Assembly (NCBI GenBank): GCA_049890215.1
Contig: JBMHBX010000041.1
Location: 29,580-93,579 of the forward strand
Length of the DNA: 64,000 bases
Reading direction: 5' to 3'
Source of the DNA: UBA685 sp049890215
Lineage (GTDB): Bacteria > Pseudomonadota > Alphaproteobacteria > Puniceispirillales > Puniceispirillaceae
Shown: positions 36,996 through 45,913 of the stretch, piece after piece
How the letters are laid out: every line of letters begins with the position of its first letter
Numbering within the stretch: position 1 is the stretch's first letter
The notes under the pieces: generated by a model
The model's database searches: none
Seen by the model: only the letters and a program-made list of their open reading frames with translations
What the model was told of the DNA's origin: nothing
Translations under genes and position numbers: made by a program

Positions 36996-37665
36996 AAGAC
37001 AGCCTCACGCTTTTTCTAATTTGGGCAGAACAGGCGCAAAGATATGTGGCATATCATCTGTTGGCGATTACACCCATTGTGCACAGGTCGGCGCGGCTTT
37101 TATTGGCATGGTCTTTTTCGAAAAATCGCCGCGCCACCTGAGTTGGGACAAGGCAGAAGCAATCGCAAATCACAGCCTTGATGGAGGCCCAATCCGCGTT
37201 GCTTTGACTGTCAATGCCAGTGATGATTATCTTAGTGATATCATACGCTATGCCAGACCAGATATGATTCAGCTCCACGGTGATGAGACACCAGAGCGCA
37301 CAGCAATCATAAAAGACAAATTTAACCTGCCAGTCATGAAAGCTCTGCGCGTCAAATCAGCGGTGGATATCGCCTCAGCAAGTGCTTATTACGCGGTTGC
37401 CGATTGGTTATTGTTTGACGCCGATTCTGGCAATCCGGACATGCCGGGGGGAACAGGTCATCACTTTGACTGGTCGCTGGTTTCAGATTTACGACCGCCT
37501 GTGCCGTGGATGCTGGCAGGCGGGCTTACGGCTAACAATCTGCCCCATGCCAAAGCGCAGACACCTGCTTGTTATTTTGATGTGTCTTCTGCTGTTGAGC
37601 GCGAAAGAGGCAAAAAAGATCACGCGCTTATCACAAAGTTTATAGAAGCGGTAAATTATTCATAA
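36988..37665 (+). CDS. trpF: Phosphoribosylanthranilate isomerase
   Basis: Third step of tryptophan synthesis, a TIM barrel of 225 residues. Catalytic Cys is in AKICGI near residue 20 and the general acid Asp in LLFDAD about 143; GGTGHHFDW and LAGGLTANN form the phosphate site. The N-terminus is slightly extended (about ten residues) relative to most family members, so a later start is possible, though none has a better ribosome site. Confidence 0.96.
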   Translation: MHKRQPHAFSNLGRTGAKICGISSVGDYTHCAQVGAAFIGMVFFEKSPRHLSWDKAEAIANHSLDGGPIRVALTVNASDDYLSDIIRYARPDMIQLHGDETPERTAIIKDKFNLPVMKALRVKSAVDIASASAYYAVADWLLFDADSGNPDMPGGTGHHFDWSLVSDLRPPVPWMLAGGLTANNLPHAKAQTPACYFDVSSAVERERGKKDHALITKFIEAVNYS

Positions 37666-37741
37666 AAACCTATCGTCACCATCTGATTTTACGCTATATG
37701 TGAGTGATAGATTGAATCGAAAGATAAAGGGTGCATGTGTC

Positions 37742-38965
37742 ATGGATCAATCAGTGCTAAACTCATTTCAAAGCGGACCAGATGAAGATGGCCGGTTCGG
37801 CATTCATGGCGGGCGTTTTGTCGCTGAAACATTAATGCCGCTGATTTTATCGGTGGAATCTGCCTATCGTGAGGCACAAGCTGATCCAGAGTTCGAACGG
37901 CTGTTGCGTTATTATCAAACGCATTATATTGGCAGGCCATCACCTTTATATTTTGCTGAGCGTCTTACCAACCATTTTGGTGGCGCGAAATTATATTTCA
38001 AACGTGATGAGCTTAATCATACTGGCGCTCACAAGATTAACAATGTGCTCGGGCAAGCCTTATTGGCAAAGCGCATGGGCAAAACAAAAATCATCGCTGA
38101 GACGGGTGCCGGTCAACATGGCGTTGCGACTGCGACTGCCTGCGCGTTATTTGATCTTGAATGCGAAGTCTTTATGGGCGCAGAAGATGTGCGCCGCCAA
38201 AAGCCAAATGTAGACCGCATGCGCCTTTTGGGCGCAAAAGTGCATCCTGTCACATCAGGCACTTCAACACTCAAAGACGCCATGAACGAAGCTTTGCGTT
38301 ACTGGGTCGCCAATCCTGAAACACATTTTTATATTATCGGCACTGTCGCTGGCCCGCACCCTTACCCTGAAATGGTTCGTGATTTTCAGGCTGTTATCGG
38401 CAAAGAAGCCAAAGAACAGATGATAGAGGCTGAAGGGCGATTGCCTGACGCTCTTATCGCTTGCATTGGAGGCGGCTCCAACGCTATGGGACTTTTTTAT
38501 CCTTTCCTGGATGATAAAGGTGTCGACATATTTGGCGTTGAGGCAGCCGGCCATGGCATTCAATCGGGCCTTCATGCTGCCAGCCTGACAGGAGGTGAAC
38601 CAGGGGTGCTTCATGGTAACCGGACTTATCTGTTGCAGAATAAGGATGGACAGATTACGGATGCGCATTCAATCTCTGCCGGCCTTGATTATCCTGGCAT
38701 TGGGCCAGAACATGCCTGGCTTCATGATGTGGGACGTGTGAATTATGTCAGTGCAACTGATGAAGAGGCGCTTGTTGCATTTCAACTATGTTCGCGTCAG
38801 GAAGGGATTATCCCGGCGCTTGAGCCATCTCACGCTCTGGCATTTGCCTCAACCATGATTTCTAAAATGGATAAAGATAAAATTGTGATTTTGAATATGT
38901 GCGGCAGAGGCGATAAGGATCTTGAAGCCGTCTTGCCAAAATTAGATGAACGCGGCCTTTTATAA
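37742..38965 (+). CDS. trpB: Tryptophan synthase beta subunit
   Basis: PLP enzyme that joins indole and serine to give tryptophan. It has 407 residues from ATG 37742; Lys98 in TGAHKINN binds PLP, ETGAGQHGVATAT is the substrate-carboxylate loop and GGGSNAMG holds the phosphate. An upstream GTG at 37700 would add 14 residues but is less likely. trpA follows 34 bp later. Confidence 0.98.
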   Translation: MDQSVLNSFQSGPDEDGRFGIHGGRFVAETLMPLILSVESAYREAQADPEFERLLRYYQTHYIGRPSPLYFAERLTNHFGGAKLYFKRDELNHTGAHKINNVLGQALLAKRMGKTKIIAETGAGQHGVATATACALFDLECEVFMGAEDVRRQKPNVDRMRLLGAKVHPVTSGTSTLKDAMNEALRYWVANPETHFYIIGTVAGPHPYPEMVRDFQAVIGKEAKEQMIEAEGRLPDALIACIGGGSNAMGLFYPFLDDKGVDIFGVEAAGHGIQSGLHAASLTGGEPGVLHGNRTYLLQNKDGQITDAHSISAGLDYPGIGPEHAWLHDVGRVNYVSATDEEALVAFQLCSRQEGIIPALEPSHALAFASTMISKMDKDKIVILNMCGRGDKDLEAVLPKLDERGLL

Positions 38966-38999
38966 GCCAAGATTAGAATGACATAGCGGGGACATTATT

Positions 39000-39821
39000 A
39001 TGGCTGGTCGTATTTCACAAACATTCGCCAAAGCAAAAGCAGATAATAGAGGGATTCTTGGTGTGTTCGTCTCTGCGGGCGATCCTTCAGAAGACATCTG
39101 TGTTGCCACTCTTGATGCGCTTGTTGAGGCAGGTGCTGATCTGATAGAGCTTGGCATGCCTTTTTCTGACCCAATGGCAGATGGCCCTGCTATTCAGGCA
39201 GCTAGTTTGCGCGCCATCGCGGCAGGCATGACACTGGAAAAAACCTTGAAAATTGCAAGCGATTTCAGAAATCGTCATCCGGATACACCTCTGATTTTAA
39301 TGGGATATTTCAATCCTATCTATATTTATGGAACGTCCCAATTTATTGATGATGCCAAGAAAGCGGGCGTTGACGGGCTGATTATCGTTGATCTGCCGCC
39401 TGAAGAAGATGGTGAATTATGTGATCCGGCTATCGCTGCAGGTCTTGATTTCATTCGCCTGACAACGCCGACCACCAAAGGTGAACGGCTTACCCGTGTG
39501 CTCGAAAAAGCAGGCGGATTTGTTTATTATGTCTCTATCACAGGGATTACAGGCACAAAAAGCGCCGGCGCAGACAGTATCAAAAACGCTGTTGAAGATA
39601 TCCGGAAGGCAACAGATTTACCAGTGGTCACCGGGTTTGGCATTAGAACCGCTGAGCAGGCTGCTGAAGCTGCCAGATTGAGCGATGGCGCCATTGTTGG
39701 CTCTGCGGTTGTTGAGATTATCGCCAATAACATAGATGAGGCAGGGACACCATCTGCTGACATTCCGCAAAAAATTGGCCAATTTGTCTCAGAACTTGCC
39801 AATGCCATTGCCGCTAAGTAA
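39000..39821 (+). CDS. trpA: Tryptophan synthase alpha subunit
   Basis: Cleaves indole-3-glycerol phosphate and channels indole to TrpB. It has 273 residues; the general base Glu is in LIELGMPFSDPMADGP, and the catalytic Asp in GLIIVDLPPEE near residue 127. STIT-like YYVSITGITG and GFGIRTAEQA build the phosphate site. It lies between trpB and accD. Confidence 0.98.
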   Translation: MAGRISQTFAKAKADNRGILGVFVSAGDPSEDICVATLDALVEAGADLIELGMPFSDPMADGPAIQAASLRAIAAGMTLEKTLKIASDFRNRHPDTPLILMGYFNPIYIYGTSQFIDDAKKAGVDGLIIVDLPPEEDGELCDPAIAAGLDFIRLTTPTTKGERLTRVLEKAGGFVYYVSITGITGTKSAGADSIKNAVEDIRKATDLPVVTGFGIRTAEQAAEAARLSDGAIVGSAVVEIIANNIDEAGTPSADIPQKIGQFVSELANAIAAK

Positions 39822-39879
39822 TTTGCGCGTTATTCTGTCTTTATAACTGGGTCTGCCTTGTCCAAAAGGAGTGAGTGCG

Positions 39880-40749
39880 ATGAACTGGATTACCAACGCT
39901 GTCCTGCCAAAAATTAAAGCATTTGTGAAATCAAATGACGTCCCTGATAGCCTGTGGGTGAAGTGCAAGTCTTGTGACCAGATGATTTTTCATAAGGAAT
40001 TTGAGGCCTCACATAATTGCTGCCAGGCTTGTGGGTATCATGCGCCTCTTGCGCCTAAAGCGCGCTTTGACATGTTGTTTGATGGTGGCTCTTGGGAGCC
40101 GATTGGACTTGAGGCAATCACGGATGATCCGCTGAAGTTCAAAGATTCTAAAAAATATACTGATCGCCTGAAAGACACACGTGCCAAGCTTAATGAAGCT
40201 GACGCGATCGCTGTGGCAGCAGGCAAAATAGAAGGTCTTGATGTCGTCATAGCCGCCTTTGATTTCCGTTTCATGGGGGGATCTATGGGCCGGGCCGTTG
40301 GTAATGCCATATTGACCGCTGCTGAAGAAGCTGTAACACGCGGCGCTTGTCTCATCACGGTACCGTCAACTGGCGGGGCACGTATGCAAGAAGGCATTTT
40401 GTCCTTAATGCAGTTACCGCGCACGATCATTGCAACTGATAAGCTTGCTGAGGCAGGCTTGCCTTATATTGTTTTGCTTGCCCACCCGACAACAGGTGGT
40501 GTGACAGCCTCTTTTGCCATGCTGGGAGACATTCAGATAGCTGAGCCTGGCGCCATTATTGGGTTTGCCGGCAGGCGTGTAATTGAAGAGACTGTCAGAG
40601 AAAAATTACCTGATGATTTCCAGACAGCTGAATATCTTGAAGACCATGGCATGGTTGATGCGGTTATTCCGCGTCATGAGCAACGCCTCAAGATTGCACA
40701 AATCATATCATTGCTAACGCATAAGCCACGCATGAACGCCGCTGAATAG
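39880..40749 (+). CDS. accD: Acetyl-CoA carboxylase carboxyltransferase beta subunit
   Basis: Transfers carboxyl from carboxybiotin to acetyl-CoA with AccA, first step of fatty acid synthesis. It has 289 residues. An N-terminal Zn ribbon (Cys29, Cys32, Cys48, Cys51) leads into the crotonase-like core with GSMGRAVGNAI and STGGARMQEG. AGGAG with 8-nt spacing selects the ATG at 39880 over the GTG at 39871. accD-folC downstream of trpA is a standard proteobacterial order. Confidence 0.98.
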   Translation: MNWITNAVLPKIKAFVKSNDVPDSLWVKCKSCDQMIFHKEFEASHNCCQACGYHAPLAPKARFDMLFDGGSWEPIGLEAITDDPLKFKDSKKYTDRLKDTRAKLNEADAIAVAAGKIEGLDVVIAAFDFRFMGGSMGRAVGNAILTAAEEAVTRGACLITVPSTGGARMQEGILSLMQLPRTIIATDKLAEAGLPYIVLLAHPTTGGVTASFAMLGDIQIAEPGAIIGFAGRRVIEETVREKLPDDFQTAEYLEDHGMVDAVIPRHEQRLKIAQIISLLTHKPRMNAAE

Positions 40750-40810
40750 CACAAGATTATCCAGCCTCATCATTTACACTTTTTCAAAACGATCCTGGGT
40801 ATATGGCCTT

Positions 40811-42091
40811 ATGAGTGAGATTAACAAAGTGTTAGATGATTTGGCAGCTCTTCATCCTAAATTAATTGATTTAGGTTTGGACAGAACCTTTGAAATTCTT
40901 GATGTACTTGGCAACCCTCATGAAAATTTGCCACCTGTGCTTCACATTGCAGGCACAAATGGCAAGGGCTCAACAGCGGCCCTTATGCGGGCAATAGCAA
41001 ATGCAGCAGGTCTTCGATGTCATGTCTATACTTCACCACATTTATGCCGGTTTAATGAGAGAATCCGGCTGGCAGATACACTCATCTCAGATGATGATTT
41101 AGTGTCATTGCTAAGCGAAGTAAGAGACAGAAATGCAGGCCGTCCCATTACCTTTTTCGAAGTAACAACCGCTGCTGCTTTTTTGGCTTTTTCACGCGTC
41201 AAGGCAGATCTGGTGATTTTGGAGACTGGCCTCGGTGGGTTGCTTGATTCAACCAATGTTATTTCAAGACCTGCGGCCACAATTATCACGCCTGTAGCAC
41301 GTGATCATGAACATTTTCTGGGTAGCGATATCACTGAAATTGGCAGACAAAAAGCAGGGATATTCAAATCAGGCGCGCCTGCCATTATCGCAAGGCAAAG
41401 TGAAGAGGCACGCCTTGGCATAGAAGATATCGCCAACCAAAAAGCCATAACAACCCATTGGATGGGGGAGCAATTTGATTATCAGATTCAAGATAACTCT
41501 TTGCTTATCTCAATTGACGGTACAGATTACACAACACCCCTGCCCTCTTTGAGTGGCGCGCATCAGGCAGGCAACGCAGCGCTTGCCGCTGCCGCTCTGC
41601 ATTATAGTGGTGTGATGGCTCTTTCAGATGGTATTTCCGGTATTGGACAGGCTGTATGGCCAGGGCGTGTGCAAAAACTGGAAGATGGGTCTCTTGTTAA
41701 GTTAACCAAGGGCACAGCGATATGGCTTGACGGGGCGCATAATGCGCATGGGGCGCATGCATTGGTTGAAGCCATGGCAGATAAGTCTGGCGCCCCGCAC
41801 TCATGGTCTGTGATTATCGGCGCATTAAATACAAGGCCGGTTGCAGATTTCCTTGCGCAAATCAGACCTCTGGCAAAACAGATTGTTGCAATCACTATCC
41901 CTTTTCAAGAGGCAGCCCTGCCAGCTGAAGAGATTGCAATTGCGGCACAACAACAAGGTTTAGAATGCAAAACAGCGCCTGATATTCAACAAGCGCTGTC
42001 TATGATAGCTGATGAGCCACAAATCCTGATTTGCGGCTCTTTATATCTGGCAGGACATATACTGACTGAAAATGGCACTCTGCCAGACTAG
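40811..42091 (+). CDS. folC: Bifunctional folylpolyglutamate/dihydrofolate synthase
   Basis: Adds glutamate to dihydropteroate and to folates. It has 426 residues; P-loop HIAGTNGKGSTAALMRA, YTSPHLCRFNERIRL, LETGLGGLLDSTN and the C-terminal LDGAHNAHGA motif are complete. It converges on trxA with 25 bp between stops; I saw no terminator hairpin there. Confidence 0.97.
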   Translation: MSEINKVLDDLAALHPKLIDLGLDRTFEILDVLGNPHENLPPVLHIAGTNGKGSTAALMRAIANAAGLRCHVYTSPHLCRFNERIRLADTLISDDDLVSLLSEVRDRNAGRPITFFEVTTAAAFLAFSRVKADLVILETGLGGLLDSTNVISRPAATIITPVARDHEHFLGSDITEIGRQKAGIFKSGAPAIIARQSEEARLGIEDIANQKAITTHWMGEQFDYQIQDNSLLISIDGTDYTTPLPSLSGAHQAGNAALAAAALHYSGVMALSDGISGIGQAVWPGRVQKLEDGSLVKLTKGTAIWLDGAHNAHGAHALVEAMADKSGAPHSWSVIIGALNTRPVADFLAQIRPLAKQIVAITIPFQEAALPAEEIAIAAQQQGLECKTAPDIQQALSMIADEPQILICGSLYLAGHILTENGTLPD

Positions 42092-42116
42092 CCTGTGTGT
42101 CGCCTGATGCCTTTTA

Positions 42117-42437
42117 TTACAGATTATCGTTAATCCATTGTTCGAGCGCTGATTTTGGCATCGCGCCAATTTTTTCGGCAACAACTTCACCTGATTTGAA
42201 GATCAGCAATGTCGGAATGCCGCGCACGCCATATTGCGTTGGGGTGTTCGGGTTTTCGTCAATATTTAGCTTTGCAATCGTGATTTTATCGCCAATTTCT
42301 GCTGAGATTTCTTCCAGAGCAGGGCCAATTGCCTTACAAGGACCGCACCATTCCGCCCAAAAATCAACAAGAACCGGCTTATCTGCGCCAAGAACATCTG
42401 CGGCGAATCCTGCGTCTGTTGTTGTCATTGTTGCCAT
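42117..42437 (-). CDS. trxA: Thioredoxin
   Basis: A 106-residue dithiol reductant with active site WCGPC (Cys31, Cys34), LVDFWAEW before it and the cis-Pro in RGIPTLLIF. The strong AGGAGG with 6-nt spacing selects the ATG at 42437. It lies 92 bp after addA on the same strand, the usual alphaproteobacterial neighbourhood. Confidence 0.98.
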   Translation of the reverse strand: MATMTTTDAGFAADVLGADKPVLVDFWAEWCGPCKAIGPALEEISAEIGDKITIAKLNIDENPNTPTQYGVRGIPTLLIFKSGEVVAEKIGAMPKSALEQWINDNL

Positions 42438-42529
42438 GGTCACCCTCCTCGGTTGTGTTTCATATCGTCATCTTAATGTAGGAACTGCATGGTGATTGGT
42501 CAAGATACTGCCCCTAAAGAATAAGGCAC

Positions 42530-45500
42530 TCAAAGACTCGCTGACGGCAGAATCTTTGCTTTTGTGAGTGCGGTATCCATCGCCTGAGATGAGACAGGTG
42601 ACCGGCTAAATTCATCTAGCCAAATGATCTCTGCTTTGATCCGTTTTTCCGGATAAATTTTGCCCAGCAAATGGGCGTAAAGTGCCAGTTGCAGCACATA
42701 ATTTTCAGGGACCTCATCAGACAGATGCGCGCCGGATTTGAAATCAACAAGCCACAGAACATCATCATAGATCACCATCTTGTCTATTTGCCCCACAACA
42801 GAGCGCGTTCCCACAAGCCCGGATATGCCAAATTCTGACAAAGCACGTTCTGAGAAAAGATCAGAAAATTCGGGCATTGCCATAAAGGCAACCATATTAT
42901 CAGCAAGCTCTTCACGCCGCCCATCTGAGATTTCAGGGTAAAGAGGCTTTGAATTGCGTGCAAAACGCTGTGCGATATCAGCGCGTCTATCAGCCTGTTT
43001 GTCACTTAGCATATCTAATAGATGGTGCTGAAAACTTCCCGATTGACGTGCGGCAAGAGCGGTCATAGACCCCTTGATTTGCTGAGGGTTATGCGTCCCC
43101 GCCATTGAAGGCACAAGAGGTCGCACTGGCGCTTGTTCTTGCGGCGGCGGACTAAACGCCCATGAAAGCCGCTCTTGAATATCATCGTCTATTTGTTCTG
43201 TAGGCCTATTTTGCGTTAATGCCTTAGGTGATATATCAGCACCTTCATGGCGATACCGATAAACCCCTTCCTCATCTTCTGTTATTTTGACAGATTTGAA
43301 GCCTTCTTTCAGCAATATATCCCAGCTAATACCTTGCAGATCTTTGCGTGATTTCTCGAACCCTGCCAAAAACAAACATTCGCTTGCACGTGTCATGGCG
43401 ACATATAACAGTCTTTGATGCTCATCACTGCGCGCATCTTTTGCTTGTTGTTTTGCTTTTGCGATATATTCTGGCATGAACTGGCTGTTTGCGGGCCAAT
43501 AAAGCGCTTCATCTGTTTTAATCAGAGTCTTTGGCGGCTCAATACCTTTGACAATATCAGGGATATAGACCACAGGTGCTTCCAACCCTTTTGAGCCATG
43601 AATGGTCATAATTCGCACTAGATTTTCCTGCGATTTTCCAAAATCACGTTTAATCTCTGTGTCATGTTGGCGCATATAGGCAAGAAAATCAGATAAGCTA
43701 ATGCCGCCTTTGGCTTCAAATTCATAAGCCTGCGCAATAAAGGCATTCAAACTTTCATCAACGCCGGTACCAAGACGGCGATAAAATGCTTCTCTGCCAC
43801 CTTTGGCAAGGATCGTTTGAAAAAATGCTGATGGTGATAAGCGAATGGCCAGATCAAAATAAGTCTCTATTTTGCCAATTGCATGGCCAAGCTTTGTATC
43901 TGCTCCGGCATGAGCTTTCAGCGCTGCGATTAAGCTTTGCCCCTTTGCCCTCCTGCTTGCCAAATACATCAATTCATCTTCATCAATGCCTATAAGAGGT
44001 GATTTCAAAAAAGCTGCCAATTGTAAATCATCTTCCGGCAACAAGCAGATATCACCAAGCGCCATTAAATCTGCCACTTCTATCTGACTGCTCAGATGCA
44101 TACGATCTGCACCGGCCACAGGCACGTTATGACGTAGCAAAGCCCCTCTTATAAGCGCATAAATCATGTTGCGCTTATTCACCAGAATCATAATATCTCC
44201 AGGCTTATAGCATCTGCCATCCAGACCTGTCGCACTGCCATCAAGCAGGGTTTTGATATGACAGGCTATTTTTTCAGCAAGCTGCGCTTCGGCACCCTGT
44301 GCACCAAGCGCACTGTCATCAACAAAATCAGGCACATCAAAATAGGGCAAATCATTGGTGTTTTCAGGCGCTTCTTCGATTGGCCATAATTCTACCATAC
44401 CAAATTTTTCTGTAAAAAATGCCTCATGATTTTGATAATCACCACCAAGGCCTTTGACATCTTCCAAAGTCATGACAGCGTTGACCATATCAAGCACTGC
44501 TGTAGATGACCGGAAAGACTGGGTAAGCGCCACCTCCTCAAACGGGTGTCCCCCTGCTTTGGCCTGTGCCAGAAAGGATTTTCCTTTATCAAGAAAAATC
44601 TGTGGATTGGCGCCTTGAAAGCTATAGATTGACTGCTTGAAATCGCCAACTGAGAATAAGGTGCGCCGAGAGGTCTCATCTGCCTCATGGGCAAAAAATT
44701 CATTTGCCAGAGACGCCAGCAATTCCCATTGCGCCGGGTTGGTATCTTGTGCCTCATCTACAAGCATATGCTGAATGCCATAATCAAGTTTCCACCTCAC
44801 CCATGCCATCGCATCCGCCGCAGACAAAAGCCTGTCTGCACGGATAATTAAATCATCATAATCAAGCAGGGCTTTTTGTAATTTTATACGCTCATATTGT
44901 TGGGCGACATGACGGCCAACAATATAAAGCGCACAGCTTCGATCATAGGTATCAAAAGCGGTCAGAGCTTGTTGATAAGAGATCATCAAGGCACATAAAC
45001 GAGCGGCGATATCTGCCTCAGCCGGATAGCTCTCTGCTTGTTTATCTGTTAAAAATTTACGCGGCTCATTTTTGGTTGTTAGGAATACAGTCTTCAAATC
45101 GCCGATTGTTTGCGCGCGCATATCCTCTGTTTGTGCAGACCATATAACAAAATTTTCCATCTTTTTTGGCGCTAATTCTGTCAGAGTTTGATGAGGCACT
45201 TCACTAAAACGCCTTGCGTAAACATGGCGAAGACCAGCTCTGTCAGACGCCTCATTTGGCAAAATATCTGCCATCGCACGTTCAAAAGATGACACAAAAC
45301 CAAGCGGCTTTTCTATCGCTGCATCTGACAATTTTCGAAAACTGACGAAGTCTCTGACATGTTCAAATAATTTTCGATGATCTGTCAGCGAAATAAGATG
45401 GGCCAATGCCTGTTTTATTTCCTTGCCAGGCTCTTCAAAACAAGAGGCAAAGGCCTCATGCAGAAACTGCTCTTTCTGCCCGTCTGTAATCAAATCAAAT

Positions 45501-45913
45501 TGTGGTGGCAATCCAGCTTCAATCGGAAACCGCGATAAAAGTGACTGACAAAAAGAATGTGTGGTCTCAATGCGCGGGCCTTCGTCATTATCTATCACCT
45601 GTGCAAACAGGCGGCGGGCAACCATGATGGTTTCCTGCTCAGGCACTGTTCCTGTCATATCTTTAATCTGGCCCAAGAGATCACTTTCCGGGATAACGGC
45701 CCATTGGGCGAGCTTGCTTTGCAGACGTTCTGCTATTTCTGCTGCGGCTGCGTTGGTAAAGGTGACACATAATATTGTCTCTGGTTTTGTGCCTGATAAT
45801 AAGAGGCGCAATACCCGCTCAATCAAAACTTTGGTCTTACCTGTCCCTGCATTGGCTGAGACAAACACAGATTGCTCTGGTGACGAGGCTTGTCTTTGCA
45901 ACAAATTAGTCAT
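42530..45913 (-). CDS. addA: Double-strand break repair helicase AddA
   Basis: UvrD-like helicase-nuclease subunit that processes DNA ends for recombination. It has 1127 residues: Walker A SANAGTGKTKVLIERV, motif II MLVDEAQDTNPAQWELL, SVGDFKQSIYSFQGANP and IMTIHGSKGLEAPVVY, then a C-terminal RecB-type nuclease with LWLVDFKSGA. The start MTNLLQRQASSPEQ overlaps the end of addB by 8 bp, showing coupled translation; the ending stop is TGA. Confidence 0.96.
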   Translation of the reverse strand: MTNLLQRQASSPEQSVFVSANAGTGKTKVLIERVLRLLLSGTKPETILCVTFTNAAAAEIAERLQSKLAQWAVIPESDLLGQIKDMTGTVPEQETIMVARRLFAQVIDNDEGPRIETTHSFCQSLLSRFPIEAGLPPQFDLITDGQKEQFLHEAFASCFEEPGKEIKQALAHLISLTDHRKLFEHVRDFVSFRKLSDAAIEKPLGFVSSFERAMADILPNEASDRAGLRHVYARRFSEVPHQTLTELAPKKMENFVIWSAQTEDMRAQTIGDLKTVFLTTKNEPRKFLTDKQAESYPAEADIAARLCALMISYQQALTAFDTYDRSCALYIVGRHVAQQYERIKLQKALLDYDDLIIRADRLLSAADAMAWVRWKLDYGIQHMLVDEAQDTNPAQWELLASLANEFFAHEADETSRRTLFSVGDFKQSIYSFQGANPQIFLDKGKSFLAQAKAGGHPFEEVALTQSFRSSTAVLDMVNAVMTLEDVKGLGGDYQNHEAFFTEKFGMVELWPIEEAPENTNDLPYFDVPDFVDDSALGAQGAEAQLAEKIACHIKTLLDGSATGLDGRCYKPGDIMILVNKRNMIYALIRGALLRHNVPVAGADRMHLSSQIEVADLMALGDICLLPEDDLQLAAFLKSPLIGIDEDELMYLASRRAKGQSLIAALKAHAGADTKLGHAIGKIETYFDLAIRLSPSAFFQTILAKGGREAFYRRLGTGVDESLNAFIAQAYEFEAKGGISLSDFLAYMRQHDTEIKRDFGKSQENLVRIMTIHGSKGLEAPVVYIPDIVKGIEPPKTLIKTDEALYWPANSQFMPEYIAKAKQQAKDARSDEHQRLLYVAMTRASECLFLAGFEKSRKDLQGISWDILLKEGFKSVKITEDEEGVYRYRHEGADISPKALTQNRPTEQIDDDIQERLSWAFSPPPQEQAPVRPLVPSMAGTHNPQQIKGSMTALAARQSGSFQHHLLDMLSDKQADRRADIAQRFARNSKPLYPEISDGRREELADNMVAFMAMPEFSDLFSERALSEFGISGLVGTRSVVGQIDKMVIYDDVLWLVDFKSGAHLSDEVPENYVLQLALYAHLLGKIYPEKRIKAEIIWLDEFSRSPVSSQAMDTALTKAKILPSASL